Shown here one piece after another: positions 1 through 6,966 of a stretch of DNA of 49,096 bases. The stretch covers positions 1-49,096 of the forward strand of contig JAHIUF010000067.1 in the NCBI GenBank assembly GCA_018817005.1, in the 5' to 3' direction. How positions within the stretch are numbered: position 1 is the first letter of the stretch; every line of letters starts with the position of its first letter. The notes under the pieces are model-generated. The model saw only the letters and a list, made by a program, of their open reading frames with translations. It was not told where the DNA came from and made no database searches. This DNA comes from Nanobdellota archaeon. Its GTDB lineage: Archaea; Nanobdellota; Nanobdellia; Woesearchaeales; GCA-2686295. The position numbers and the translations under genes are program-made.

Positions 1-97
1 AAACTTTTATTGTTTTTGTTGTCCCTTAAAAATTTATCTTTTTTTTTGGGGTCTCAAAAACTTTTATTGTTTTTGTTGTCCCTTAAAAATTTATCTT
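1..97. repeat. 40-bp perfect direct repeat, two copies
   Basis: Bases 1-40 recur exactly at 58-97, a period of 57 bases. The unit is AT-rich, with a GTCCC core followed by a run ending in TTATCTT. The spacer (41-57) is a T-run followed by a GGGG. The first copy touches the window edge, so more copies may lie outside. No coding frame runs through it. It may be a tandem duplication in a gene-free spacer or the end of a longer array; the function is unknown. Confidence 0.85.
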
Positions 98-161
98 CTA
101 ACTTTTAACTAATTTCCCCTTTTTATTTGTTAACTACCTGAGTATTTAAGCTTTTGGTTTT

Positions 162-281
162 TCAGTATAGGAATAACGCTACTATGATGAGGATTACACC
201 TATTCCAATTGCGACTAATGCTAATTTTTGGTCGTCGCTGAAATTATTCAAATTTATGTTTTTAGGTTGTGATAAATTCAA
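162..281 (-). CDS. Possible 39-residue single-span membrane miniprotein
   Basis: This minus-strand ORF opens with TTG at 281-279, just after an in-frame TAA, and ends at TGA 164-162. The predicted peptide is polar at the start and then has an uninterrupted hydrophobic stretch (about residues 20-39: LALVAIGIGVILIIVALFLY) running to the C-terminus, as in a tail anchor. An uncharged helix of this length is not what random AT-rich DNA usually encodes. The only start available is TTG, and I see no strong ribosome site or TATA box at the right distance. It could instead be the 3' remnant of a decayed membrane-protein gene. Otherwise bases 98-422 hold only the coaDE promoter. Confidence 0.35.
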   Translation of the reverse strand: MNLSQPKNINLNNFSDDQKLALVAIGIGVILIIVALFLY

Positions 282-391
282 TTTATATTATTTCTTTGTT
301 GCTTTTTATTTAAACTTTGTGTAGTACTTTATAATGGTTTATATCTTTTTGCATGTAATTCACATGCTTTTTTCTGTTTTTTCTAAAAATG

Positions 392-400
392 TTTATAAAC
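392..400 (+). promoter_or_regulatory. TATA box of the CoaD-CoaE gene
   Basis: TTTATAAAC is centred about 27 bases before the ATG at 423. This fits an archaeal promoter that starts transcription at the start codon. It supports ATG 423 over the in-frame TTG at 417. Confidence 0.7.
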
Positions 401-422
401 TATTTTCAATTTCTACTTGCTA

Positions 423-1559
423 ATGAAAGCAATCTATGTATTTTCGGGTGATCCAATAACTTATGGTCATATTAATGTAGTCAAAAGAGCAGCAAGTGTT
501 TTTGATGAATTGATTGTGGGAATTGGTATAAATCCAGACAAAAAATACTTGTTTTCGCTTGATGAAAGAACTTTAATGGCAAAGAAAGCTTTAGCAAACA
601 TTCCTAATGTTAAAGTTACTTCTTTTGAGGGCTTGCTTATTCATTATGCTTATGAAAATGATATTAGTGTGATAGTTAAGGGTGTTCGTAATTCAAAAGA
701 TTTTGATTATGAGAATGTTTTGCATGAATTGGGTGAAAGTCAAAAGTTAGGAATAGATACACATATTTTATTTGCTGATTCAAAACTTGCTCATGTTAGT
801 TCTAGTGCTGTGAAAGCCATGCAGAAAGATCAGGGTTTAATTTATAAATTTGTTCCTATATATGTCAAGCAGTGTTTGGAAGAAAAAATATCTGAGCAAT
901 ACGTTTTAGGTTTGACTGGTGAGATTGCTTCTGGAAAATCTTTTGTTGGAAATAAGTTTGAAGAAATCGGCAAAAAGAAAGGTTTAATGGTTCATAATAT
1001 TGACTTTGATAAAATTGGTCATTATATTTTGGAGTCGGATGATGAGTTAAAATATTCTAAGATTCGTGAAGATCTCATAAGTTGTTTTGGAGAAAAGATT
1101 AGACTTGTTGGTGATAAGATTAATCGTAAAGTTCTTGGCGATATTGTTTTTAACCATGAATCTGCTCTTCAAAAATTAAACGAAATAATGTACAACCCCG
1201 TGCTTGTAAAACTTCGACGTGAACTTTATGGGAAAAAAGGTTTGATTATTTTGAATGATGCTTTAATTGCTGAAGCACAAAGGTCTTATCTTTGTAATAA
1301 TAATGTTTTGATTTTAAAAGTTGACAAGGCAACTCAAAGTCGCCGTTTGGAGAAAAGGAGTTTGACGCATCATCAAATTCATCGCAGACTCGAAAGTCAA
1401 TACAATTTTTTTGTTAAAAAGAGAAAGATTGAAGAAAAAATCTCTCACGACCAGAATGGTCAAATATGGACTTTAGATAGATCTGATGGTGTGCATGGGG
1501 ATGAAATTGAAAAAATATTTGACAAAATCATTTTTGATATGAATATTAATAAAAACTAA
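423..1559 (+). CDS. coaDE: Bifunctional phosphopantetheine adenylyltransferase / dephospho-CoA kinase (CoaD-CoaE fusion)
   Basis: This 378-residue protein appears to join the last two steps of coenzyme A synthesis. Residues about 1-155 match bacterial-type CoaD: a nucleotidyltransferase motif GDPITYGH, then KGVRNSKDFDYE, then SSSAVKAM near the end of the domain. From about residue 160 a P-loop, GLTGEIASGKS, opens a CoaE-like kinase domain, with an aspartate-rich DFDKIGH segment and a basic lid region (RRLEKR). Archaea normally make CoA with a different adenylyltransferase family and an unrelated GTP-dependent kinase, so a bacterial-type pair fused in one chain is unusual here and suggests acquisition by transfer. 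The domain order is that of animal CoA synthase. The start is ATG 423, chosen from the TATA spacing. The kinase half is more diverged than the first half, so its activity is less certain. Confidence 0.85.
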   Translation: MKAIYVFSGDPITYGHINVVKRAASVFDELIVGIGINPDKKYLFSLDERTLMAKKALANIPNVKVTSFEGLLIHYAYENDISVIVKGVRNSKDFDYENVLHELGESQKLGIDTHILFADSKLAHVSSSAVKAMQKDQGLIYKFVPIYVKQCLEEKISEQYVLGLTGEIASGKSFVGNKFEEIGKKKGLMVHNIDFDKIGHYILESDDELKYSKIREDLISCFGEKIRLVGDKINRKVLGDIVFNHESALQKLNEIMYNPVLVKLRRELYGKKGLIILNDALIAEAQRSYLCNNNVLILKVDKATQSRRLEKRSLTHHQIHRRLESQYNFFVKKRKIEEKISHDQNGQIWTLDRSDGVHGDEIEKIFDKIIFDMNINKN

Positions 1560-1586
1560 ATTAATGAAAAATAAATTGAACATAAA

Positions 1587-2222
1587 ATGAAAGAACAATT
1601 TGAAGAACTATGGTTGAAAGTTGGAGCAAAAAGTGATTCATCAGTTTTTTATGATGCTCTTTTTAAGGTGCATTCTGATAAGAATAGGCATTATCATGAT
1701 TTAACTCACATACTAAATTCTCTTGTTGAATTTGAATCTTGCAAGAAATTTTCAGAAAATCCTTTGGCTTTGGAATTTGCTATTTGGTATCATGAGTTTG
1801 TTTATGAGCTTCCTAATCCGATTGATTTTTCTAATGAGGAAAAAAGTGCGATGTCAGCTCATGCAGTTGCTACAACTACAGGTTTAAACAAGTCTTTTAT
1901 TGATAAAGTCGTTGATTTAATTTTAGTAACTAATCATAAGACTCAACCTAAAAATATTGATGAAAAGTTAATTGTTGATATTGATTTGTCTGTTTTTGGT
2001 TATTCTGAAGAAGAATTCGCTGCTTATCATGAGGGTATTCGAAAAGAATATTTTTTCGTTGAACATGACATTTATTGTGAGAAGAGGGTAGAAGTGTTGA
2101 AGGGTTTTTTGAATCGAGAAAACATTTATCAAACGCCTTTTTTTCGTCGAAAATATCAAAAACAGGCTAAAAAAAATCTTTCTAGAGCAATAGCTAGTTT
2201 AGAAGCAGGTTTTGATTTTTAG
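1587..2222 (+). CDS. HD-domain metal-dependent phosphohydrolase (COG4339-like)
   Basis: This 211-residue cytosolic protein resembles the predicted HD-superfamily hydrolases of COG4339. Visible motifs in order are RHYHDLTHI (about residue 35), a second metal-binding segment AIWYHEFVY (about 66), NEEKSA, then VTNHK and a DIDLSVFG segment. The spaced H...HD...H...D pattern is that of a divalent-metal HD fold. The substrates of this group are not well established; nucleotides are a reasonable guess. It starts 27 bases after the CoaD-CoaE stop and probably shares its transcript. Its stop codon overlaps the stop of a convergent zinc-ribbon ORF on the other strand. Confidence 0.75.
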   Translation: MKEQFEELWLKVGAKSDSSVFYDALFKVHSDKNRHYHDLTHILNSLVEFESCKKFSENPLALEFAIWYHEFVYELPNPIDFSNEEKSAMSAHAVATTTGLNKSFIDKVVDLILVTNHKTQPKNIDEKLIVDIDLSVFGYSEEEFAAYHEGIRKEYFFVEHDIYCEKRVEVLKGFLNRENIYQTPFFRRKYQKQAKKNLSRAIASLEAGFDF

Positions 2223-2341
2223 AATTTGCAGGTTGTTTTTCTGTTCATACAATGTCTACACTGGTATGTTTGAAATTGCATGTTACCTGTAGAAACTGTA
2301 TCTACTAATCTCATACCAAAATTACACTCATCGCACAACAT
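2219..2341 (-). CDS. 40-residue zinc-ribbon microprotein
   Basis: The ATG is at 2341-2339 and the TAA at 2221-2219. The peptide carries two CxxC knuckles, CDEC near residue 3 and CRHC near residue 29, with a further C near the end (TTCKF). About 22 residues separate the knuckles, typical of a treble-clef or rubredoxin-like zinc ribbon. An archaeal TATA box (TTTATATA read on the minus strand, 2373-2366) lies about 28 bases before the ATG, which suits a leaderless mRNA. The stop overlaps the stop of the convergent HD-domain gene by 3 bases. Small zinc ribbons in archaea are often RNA-, ribosome- or transcription-associated, but no specific role can be read from this one. Confidence 0.6.
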   Translation of the reverse strand: MLCDECNFGMRLVDTVSTGNMQFQTYQCRHCMNRKTTCKF

Positions 2342-2365
2342 TTCAATATTTATAAGCACAATCAA

Positions 2366-2373
2366 TATATAAA
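2366..2373 (-). promoter_or_regulatory. TATA box of the zinc-ribbon microprotein
   Basis: Read on the minus strand as TTTATATA, centred about 28 bases from ATG 2341. It is independent evidence that this short ORF is expressed. Confidence 0.55.
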
Positions 2374-2403
2374 GTTTTCTATACGAGTATACTTATTTAC
2401 GCA

Positions 2404-3495
2404 CTAAGTTAGGTGTATCTCTAAAACATCGTTATCTTTTAATGTGTGATTTAAAGAAAGTTTTTGTCCAGGAAACTTTGCGCTTGGACCTGTAACTCTG
2501 GCAAACTTAAATAGTCTTACCATGTCTTTGTGGAGCTTTTGACAAACATCTTTTATTGTTGAGTCATTGGTGATTATGAGTGGTTCATTCATATCTGCTT
2601 CTTTTCCCGGTTCTTTCATCCAAATTCTCATGAAATTAAGTTTTTTAAAAATCAAATCTTTAATTTCGTTAATGCCTCGTTTTTCTTTTGCAGAAATCGT
2701 TATTTCTGCATTAATTTTTTTCACAACTACTTTTAATTTTTTATCACTTACAGTGTCTGCTTTGTTGATGGCAATAATTCCTGGTAAGTATTTTTTGTTA
2801 TCTTCAATACAATCAATTAATTCATCAACAGATATGTCTTCTCTTATAACGACATCTGCGTTATTAATCTTGAATTCGTTCAATACTGCTTTTATTGTGA
2901 TTTGGTTTAAAGATAATTTTACTGTGGCTCCAATTCTAATACCGTCTTTCATGGTTTTTTTAATCTTGACATCAGGTCTCTTTTGATTTATTCTGATGTG
3001 TGCATCACGTACTTCATTTAAGAGGATTGGTAAATGTTCAGGATAATTAGCGTCAATAATTATTAGCACTAAATCTGCGTTTCTCATCACAGACAAAACT
3101 TCTCTTCCTCGTCCTTTTCCTGATGCTGCGCCTCTGACGACTCCCGGAACGTCAAGAATTTGTATTTTGGCATGTTTGTATTCCATTAATCCAGGAATTA
3201 CATTTAAGGTTGTAAAATCATAAGCTCCGACTTCTGAATTTGCATTTGTGATTTCGTTTAAAAGAGTACTTTTTCCAACTGAAGGAAATCCTAAAAGTAG
3301 AACTGTGCCGTCGCCTGTTTTTCTAACTGAATATCCTTCACTTTTGCCGCCGCCTTTTCCTCTTGATTCTTGTTTTTCTTTGAGTTTTGCAAGTTGAGCT
3401 TTGTAAAGTCCTATTGCGTGTTGTGTTCTCTTATTATATTTTGTATTAGTAATTTTGTCTTCAAGTTCTTTAATTTTATCCGTATATGTGACCAT
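2404..3495 (-). CDS. drg: DRG-family GTPase with C-terminal TGS domain
   Basis: This 363-residue archaeal/eukaryotic-type developmentally regulated GTP-binding protein has the usual family length. An N-terminal helical segment (IKELEDKITNTKYNKRTQ) precedes G1 GFPSVGKST, a glycine-rich switch region after G3 DVPG (GAASGKGRGRE), G4 NKAD and G5 SAK. The last ~75 residues form a TGS domain ending in DNDVLEIHLT. DRG proteins bind ribosomes and aid translation. A TTTATAAA box at 3519-3526 lies about 27 bases before the start, fitting a leaderless mRNA. It is the clearest archaeal marker in the window. Confidence 0.95.
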   Translation of the reverse strand: MVTYTDKIKELEDKITNTKYNKRTQHAIGLYKAQLAKLKEKQESRGKGGGKSEGYSVRKTGDGTVLLLGFPSVGKSTLLNEITNANSEVGAYDFTTLNVIPGLMEYKHAKIQILDVPGVVRGAASGKGRGREVLSVMRNADLVLIIIDANYPEHLPILLNEVRDAHIRINQKRPDVKIKKTMKDGIRIGATVKLSLNQITIKAVLNEFKINNADVVIREDISVDELIDCIEDNKKYLPGIIAINKADTVSDKKLKVVVKKINAEITISAKEKRGINEIKDLIFKKLNFMRIWMKEPGKEADMNEPLIITNDSTIKDVCQKLHKDMVRLFKFARVTGPSAKFPGQKLSLNHTLKDNDVLEIHLT

Positions 3496-3518
3496 TATAT
3501 CTTCTGGAAACTTTTTTG

Positions 3519-3526
3519 TTTATAAA
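3519..3526 (-). promoter_or_regulatory. TATA box of the DRG GTPase gene
   Basis: A self-complementary TTTATAAA centred about 27 bases upstream of the DRG start codon (3495). Confidence 0.65.
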
Positions 3527-3583
3527 TTTTAATAATTTACAACCCAATTAGACAATTCATTATTAAGTAGTAAAAATAGAAAG

Positions 3584-3686
3584 ATTTATATATTAGATAT
3601 TATAACCTGCGTGTATGACCAACAAAACTAGTAAGAATTATGTAATTGGACATGATTTTACTAGTTTCAAATTCTTTAACTTTTAA
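3584..3686 (+). other. Orphan promoter with a 23-codon ORF and hairpin (small gene or sRNA)
   Basis: GATTTATATATTA at 3584-3596 looks like a TATA box and lies about 26 bases before an ATG at 3615. The ORF it would serve runs to TAA at 3686 (23 residues beginning MTNKTSKNY). Inside it, AAACTAGTAA (3625-3634) pairs perfectly with TTACTAGTTT (3658-3667) across 23 bases. Downstream, AAGGTTT pairs with AAACCTT around 3687-3712. This may be a micro-ORF or a small RNA; I cannot tell which. The rest of 3496-3865 holds the DRG promoter and the start signals of the next gene. Confidence 0.3.
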
Positions 3687-3852
3687 TAAGGTTTTGCTGT
3701 TAACCTAAACCTTCATTCTTCTTGCATGGATCTGAAAAATCCAAAAAAGCATTCTGAAGGGAAACGTTAACATTCTTTTCAAACATTAAAACAATTGAAT
3801 CAAATAAACAATATAAATAAAAAAATAATGGTCGGCAGACCAAAAAAAATGC

Positions 3853-3857
3853 GGAGG
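3853..3857 (+). promoter_or_regulatory. Ribosome binding site GGAGG
   Basis: GGAGG lies 8 bases before ATG 3866. A TATA-like ATATAAAT at 3811-3818 gives a short leader, so this gene uses a leadered, Shine-Dalgarno start unlike its leaderless neighbours. Confidence 0.6.
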
Positions 3858-3865
3858 AAAATAAA

Positions 3866-4306
3866 ATGATTTTAACAATAACAACAATAACTTGTTTGAC
3901 TGCAATAGTAATTATTTGTGTAGGGGTTATGATGATTAACCAGTTCGTTCCAGGTTATCCTAGTAGTAGTTGCCCTGATTCAAAAAGAGATTACTATAAG
4001 GAGGCTCTAGAAAAGAAGTATGAGGAGCAATGTAGAAATAAGTACCTTATTGACTTAAAAGAGCAGAGTCTTGACAAGTTGAGAGTTCTTGACAAACTAT
4101 ATGCAGGGACTAAAAAAGGCGACATAATTCATGAATATAGAAGAGAAAGGATTCTCGAGTTAAGGGATGAAAAAAGACAGGAACAAAGGGATGATAGAAA
4201 GAAAATCGAACTTTATGAAGTGCTGAAAAAAACAGTTGTAAAGTTGAAGCCCGAAAAAATACCGCTTAGTGATTTAGAGCGTGTGTTGAAATTATTGCAA
4301 AAATAA
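3866..4306 (+). CDS. Membrane-anchored charged coiled-coil protein, function unknown
   Basis: This 146-residue protein is not a family I recognise. Residues about 1-27 form a hydrophobic helix with almost no positive charge ahead of it. A short loop (PGYPSSSCPDSKRD) follows, and then about 110 residues dominated by K, E, R, L and Q in a pattern suggesting a long helix or coiled coil (YRRERILELRDEKRQEQR). One membrane anchor with a soluble charged domain is the likely topology. It has a good ribosome site, and its stop is followed by a long T-rich tract likely to end transcription. It appears monocistronic. Confidence 0.7.
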   Translation: MILTITTITCLTAIVIICVGVMMINQFVPGYPSSSCPDSKRDYYKEALEKKYEEQCRNKYLIDLKEQSLDKLRVLDKLYAGTKKGDIIHEYRRERILELRDEKRQEQRDDRKKIELYEVLKKTVVKLKPEKIPLSDLERVLKLLQK

Positions 4307-4308
4307 TT

Positions 4309-4360
4309 AATTTTTTTTCTTTTTTTTCTTCTTTTATTTTTTCTCTTTTTTTTATTTTTT
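4309..4360 (+). terminator. T-rich terminator tract
   Basis: About 50 bases made almost wholly of T with scattered C and A directly follow the membrane-protein stop codon. Archaeal RNA polymerase terminates at runs of T. No hairpin precedes it. Confidence 0.6.
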
Positions 4361-4408
4361 AAAATTTAAAAAAATTTATATAAACCTATCATGTTTATTT
4401 TATTTATA

Positions 4409-5359
4409 ATGACAAAGATTCTTGTAACAGGGGGTGCTGGTTTTATCGGATTTCACGTTTCAAAAGCACTTGTCGCGCGTGGAGATGAAGTTGTTATCGT
4501 TGATAACTTCAATGATTACTATGATGTCGGTCTAAAAGAAGCAAGAGCAAAAGAGCTTTTCGGTGCGACCATAATAAGGGCAGATATTTCAGATTATAAA
4601 ACTATGAATAAAATATTTGAAACACATTCTTTTGATAAGGTATGTCACTTGGCAGCACAAGCTGGTGTTAGGTATTCTGTAACCAATCCTTTTGTCTACG
4701 AGAGAAGTAATATTTTAGGAACATTAAATCTTTTGGAACTTTGCAGGAATCATGGTGTCAAAGATTTTGTTTTTGCATCATCTTCGTCTGTTTATGGTAA
4801 TAATAAAAAACTTCCTTTTTCTGAGGATGATAGGGTTGACAACCCGATATCACTTTATGCTGCAACAAAAAAATCGAATGAAGAGATGGCTTATGTTTAT
4901 CATCAACTTTACAATCTGAACTGCACGGGTCTGAGATTTTTCACAGTTTATGGTCCCTATGGTCGACCTGATATGGCATTGTTTCTTTTTACAAAAGCAA
5001 TTATTGAAGGACAAGAAGTTGCTGTGTTTAATAATGGTGAGATGGCAAGGGATTTCACTTATATTTCAGATATTGTTTCAGGAGTATTAGCTGCAATCGA
5101 TAAGCCTTTTGGTTTTGAAATCTTTAACCTTGCGAGAGGCGAGAGTATAAGGCTTCTTGATTTTATTTCGGAAATAGAAAAAAACTTTGGTGTTTTAGCA
5201 AATAAAAAGTTTTTGCCAATACAACTAGGAGATGTTTCGAAAACAAGCGCAGATATATCCAAAGCGAAAAAACTTTTGGGTTATAATCCAAAAACAAGCA
5301 TTTCTGTTGGCGTTAAACAGTTTATAGACTGGTACAAATCTTTCTATAAGGTTGTTTAA
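4409..5359 (+). CDS. UDP-glucuronate 4-epimerase-like NAD-dependent sugar epimerase
   Basis: This 316-residue extended short-chain dehydrogenase interconverts nucleotide sugars, most likely UDP-glucuronate and UDP-galacturonate. The NAD-binding glycine motif GGAGFIGFH is at residue 8. The catalytic pair is YAATKKSNE (YxxxK), with a preceding SSSSVYG. The stretch FFTVYGPYGRPDMALFLFTK is the signature of the CapI/GAE group. A longer reading from ATG 4391 is possible, but a TTTATATAAAC box at 4375-4385 is about 29 bases before ATG 4409, and MTKILVTGG is the natural family start. The product would supply acidic sugars for cell-surface glycans or glycoproteins. It stands 80 bases ahead of the exported-protein operon. 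Confidence 0.88.
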   Translation: MTKILVTGGAGFIGFHVSKALVARGDEVVIVDNFNDYYDVGLKEARAKELFGATIIRADISDYKTMNKIFETHSFDKVCHLAAQAGVRYSVTNPFVYERSNILGTLNLLELCRNHGVKDFVFASSSSVYGNNKKLPFSEDDRVDNPISLYAATKKSNEEMAYVYHQLYNLNCTGLRFFTVYGPYGRPDMALFLFTKAIIEGQEVAVFNNGEMARDFTYISDIVSGVLAAIDKPFGFEIFNLARGESIRLLDFISEIEKNFGVLANKKFLPIQLGDVSKTSADISKAKKLLGYNPKTSISVGVKQFIDWYKSFYKVV

Positions 5360-5439
5360 TAAATTGTTTGACGGATTATTTAATGACAAATTTTAAATAT
5401 GAGTCTTAATTTTTAAGTAGTTACGTTTAGAGGGTTAGT

Positions 5440-6966
5440 ATGAGGACTAAAAAAATATTGTTATTATTGGCATTTTTAATAGGGCTTTCTCAACCATTAA
5501 AAAGTCAAGAAAACAACCAAAATTTTGAACAGCAAAAATCCAAATACAAAACTGAAACATATTATGAAATAGATCAAGAAAACTTCTTAAAACAACTAAA
5601 ACAAACAGCTGATTTTAACATTGGAGAAAAAATCATACCAAACATAGACGAACCAGGAAAAAAAGATACACTCGGAATTTTGGAACTCTCACAAAATTGG
5701 CGTTTTGGAACGTACTCGTTAAAACTTGATGATGAGAGAAATCGCATAAAAGATTATTTTTCAGGATTGTTAAGACTTGCAAATATTAAAGGCTCTGCAG
5801 ACTTAGGAGTGAAAATTGGAAATCCAAAAAAAGACTTTATCTACGCAAATGTATTTGGAGAGCGAACAGATGTTCTGAATAATTATTATGGTTTTGAAAC
5901 CTACGGAAATTTCAAAAATTATTTTGCAAAAGGATTTTACGACAAAACTCGCGATGATGCTCGAACATTAAGAACTATTGTTACAGAAAATGAAATAATA
6001 GGACCAATAATTACCAAAATCGAAACTTTGAAAGAATCCAGAACAACAGAAAAAGGGTTAAATGCTTCATTTAAACCTGAACAAATATTTTTAACAACAA
6101 CTGCTTCTTTTGAAGAAGCCGAAAAATCAGATTTACAAGATATTACAATCACCACAATAAATGATGTGACAGGAGTTTCAATTTCTAATTTGGCAGATAT
6201 TAAAAATGTTGCAAACACACAAATGTATAAATTATCAGGAAGAAGTATTTTGTCAATGGATGTTTTTGCAGAATTATCAACTTATTACTTTAAAAATCAA
6301 ATATTAATTTTTGAAGAAGATAGTCTTTTAGAAAAAGATTATTTTAACAAACTAATGCTTGGAACAAGTGTTGGATTTCAGGATATCTTATTACTAAATT
6401 ATACGAGTTACGATTTTGAAAACAAAAAATTAAACCCACAAATTTTGCTAACAAAATCTTTTGAACAAGGAAACAACTTAACAAATATTTTTCTCAGCTA
6501 TGAAAAACCCAATAATAAATTCTCAACAACAATAATAGTTAATTCTGACGTTTCAGATTATGAAAAACTCGAATCAAGAATACTCTCTGATGAAACATAT
6601 GACTTTACTAGAAATGTAGAAGATTCACAGCGTTTGGTTCCAAGAGTGCATGACAGAACAAAAGAATTTTTTGACTACGAAAAAAATAGGCTTTTTTCTA
6701 CAATGGATTATAGCAAGTTTCAAAACAGAACCACCATTTCTTCTTCAGACTTGAAATTATCGGCTGAAAATACAACTAAATTAGCACAAAAAAACTATGC
6801 ATTAATGTTAACCTTTGGAGGCAGATATGCTGATAAACAATTAAACAAACATTCATCACTCTCAGTCGGATTTAAATATGACCCATTATATCTAATGATT
6901 GGGTTGAGAAAGGATAGTCAGTATAAAACAAATACTTTGACTTTAATAACTGGTTTGAAACTATGA
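5440..6966 (+). CDS. Exported beta-rich protein of unknown family, first gene of a surface operon
   Basis: This 508-residue protein is not a family I recognise. It starts with a classical signal peptide (about residues 1-22: KKILLLLAFLIGL... ending KSQE). The mature part is mostly short alternating hydrophobic/polar segments split by N, D and K turns, and the last 60 residues look like consecutive beta hairpins (SLSVGFKYDPLYLMIGLRK, then TLTLITGLKL). That resembles a bacterial beta-barrel or beta-sandwich, but it lacks the usual terminal aromatic residue. A GAGGG ribosome site lies just upstream of ATG 5440. Its TGA overlaps the ATG of the next gene (ATGA), so the two are translationally coupled. 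Confidence 0.7.
   Translation: MRTKKILLLLAFLIGLSQPLKSQENNQNFEQQKSKYKTETYYEIDQENFLKQLKQTADFNIGEKIIPNIDEPGKKDTLGILELSQNWRFGTYSLKLDDERNRIKDYFSGLLRLANIKGSADLGVKIGNPKKDFIYANVFGERTDVLNNYYGFETYGNFKNYFAKGFYDKTRDDARTLRTIVTENEIIGPIITKIETLKESRTTEKGLNASFKPEQIFLTTTASFEEAEKSDLQDITITTINDVTGVSISNLADIKNVANTQMYKLSGRSILSMDVFAELSTYYFKNQILIFEEDSLLEKDYFNKLMLGTSVGFQDILLLNYTSYDFENKKLNPQILLTKSFEQGNNLTNIFLSYEKPNNKFSTTIIVNSDVSDYEKLESRILSDETYDFTRNVEDSQRLVPRVHDRTKEFFDYEKNRLFSTMDYSKFQNRTTISSSDLKLSAENTTKLAQKNYALMLTFGGRYADKQLNKHSSLSVGFKYDPLYLMIGLRKDSQYKTNTLTLITGLKL

Noticed and set aside
1-97. CRISPR array
   Set aside because: Only two units with a 17-base T-rich spacer, low-complexity unit and no cas genes in the window.
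183-241. C-box-like ATGATGA and D-box-like CTGA about 59 bases apart, as in a C/D guide RNA
   Set aside because: No convincing internal D' and C' boxes or terminal stem; the C-box match arises from leucine/isoleucine codons of the small membrane ORF on the other strand.
2567-2986. 139-residue plus-strand ORF
   Set aside because: Antisense shadow of the DRG GTPase gene, with no promoter or ribosome site.
3828-3869. 13-codon basic ORF (MVGRPKKMRRKIK) overlapping the next start as ATGA
   Set aside because: The TATA-like element at 3811 would start transcription after this ATG, so the mini-ORF is probably not on the mRNA.
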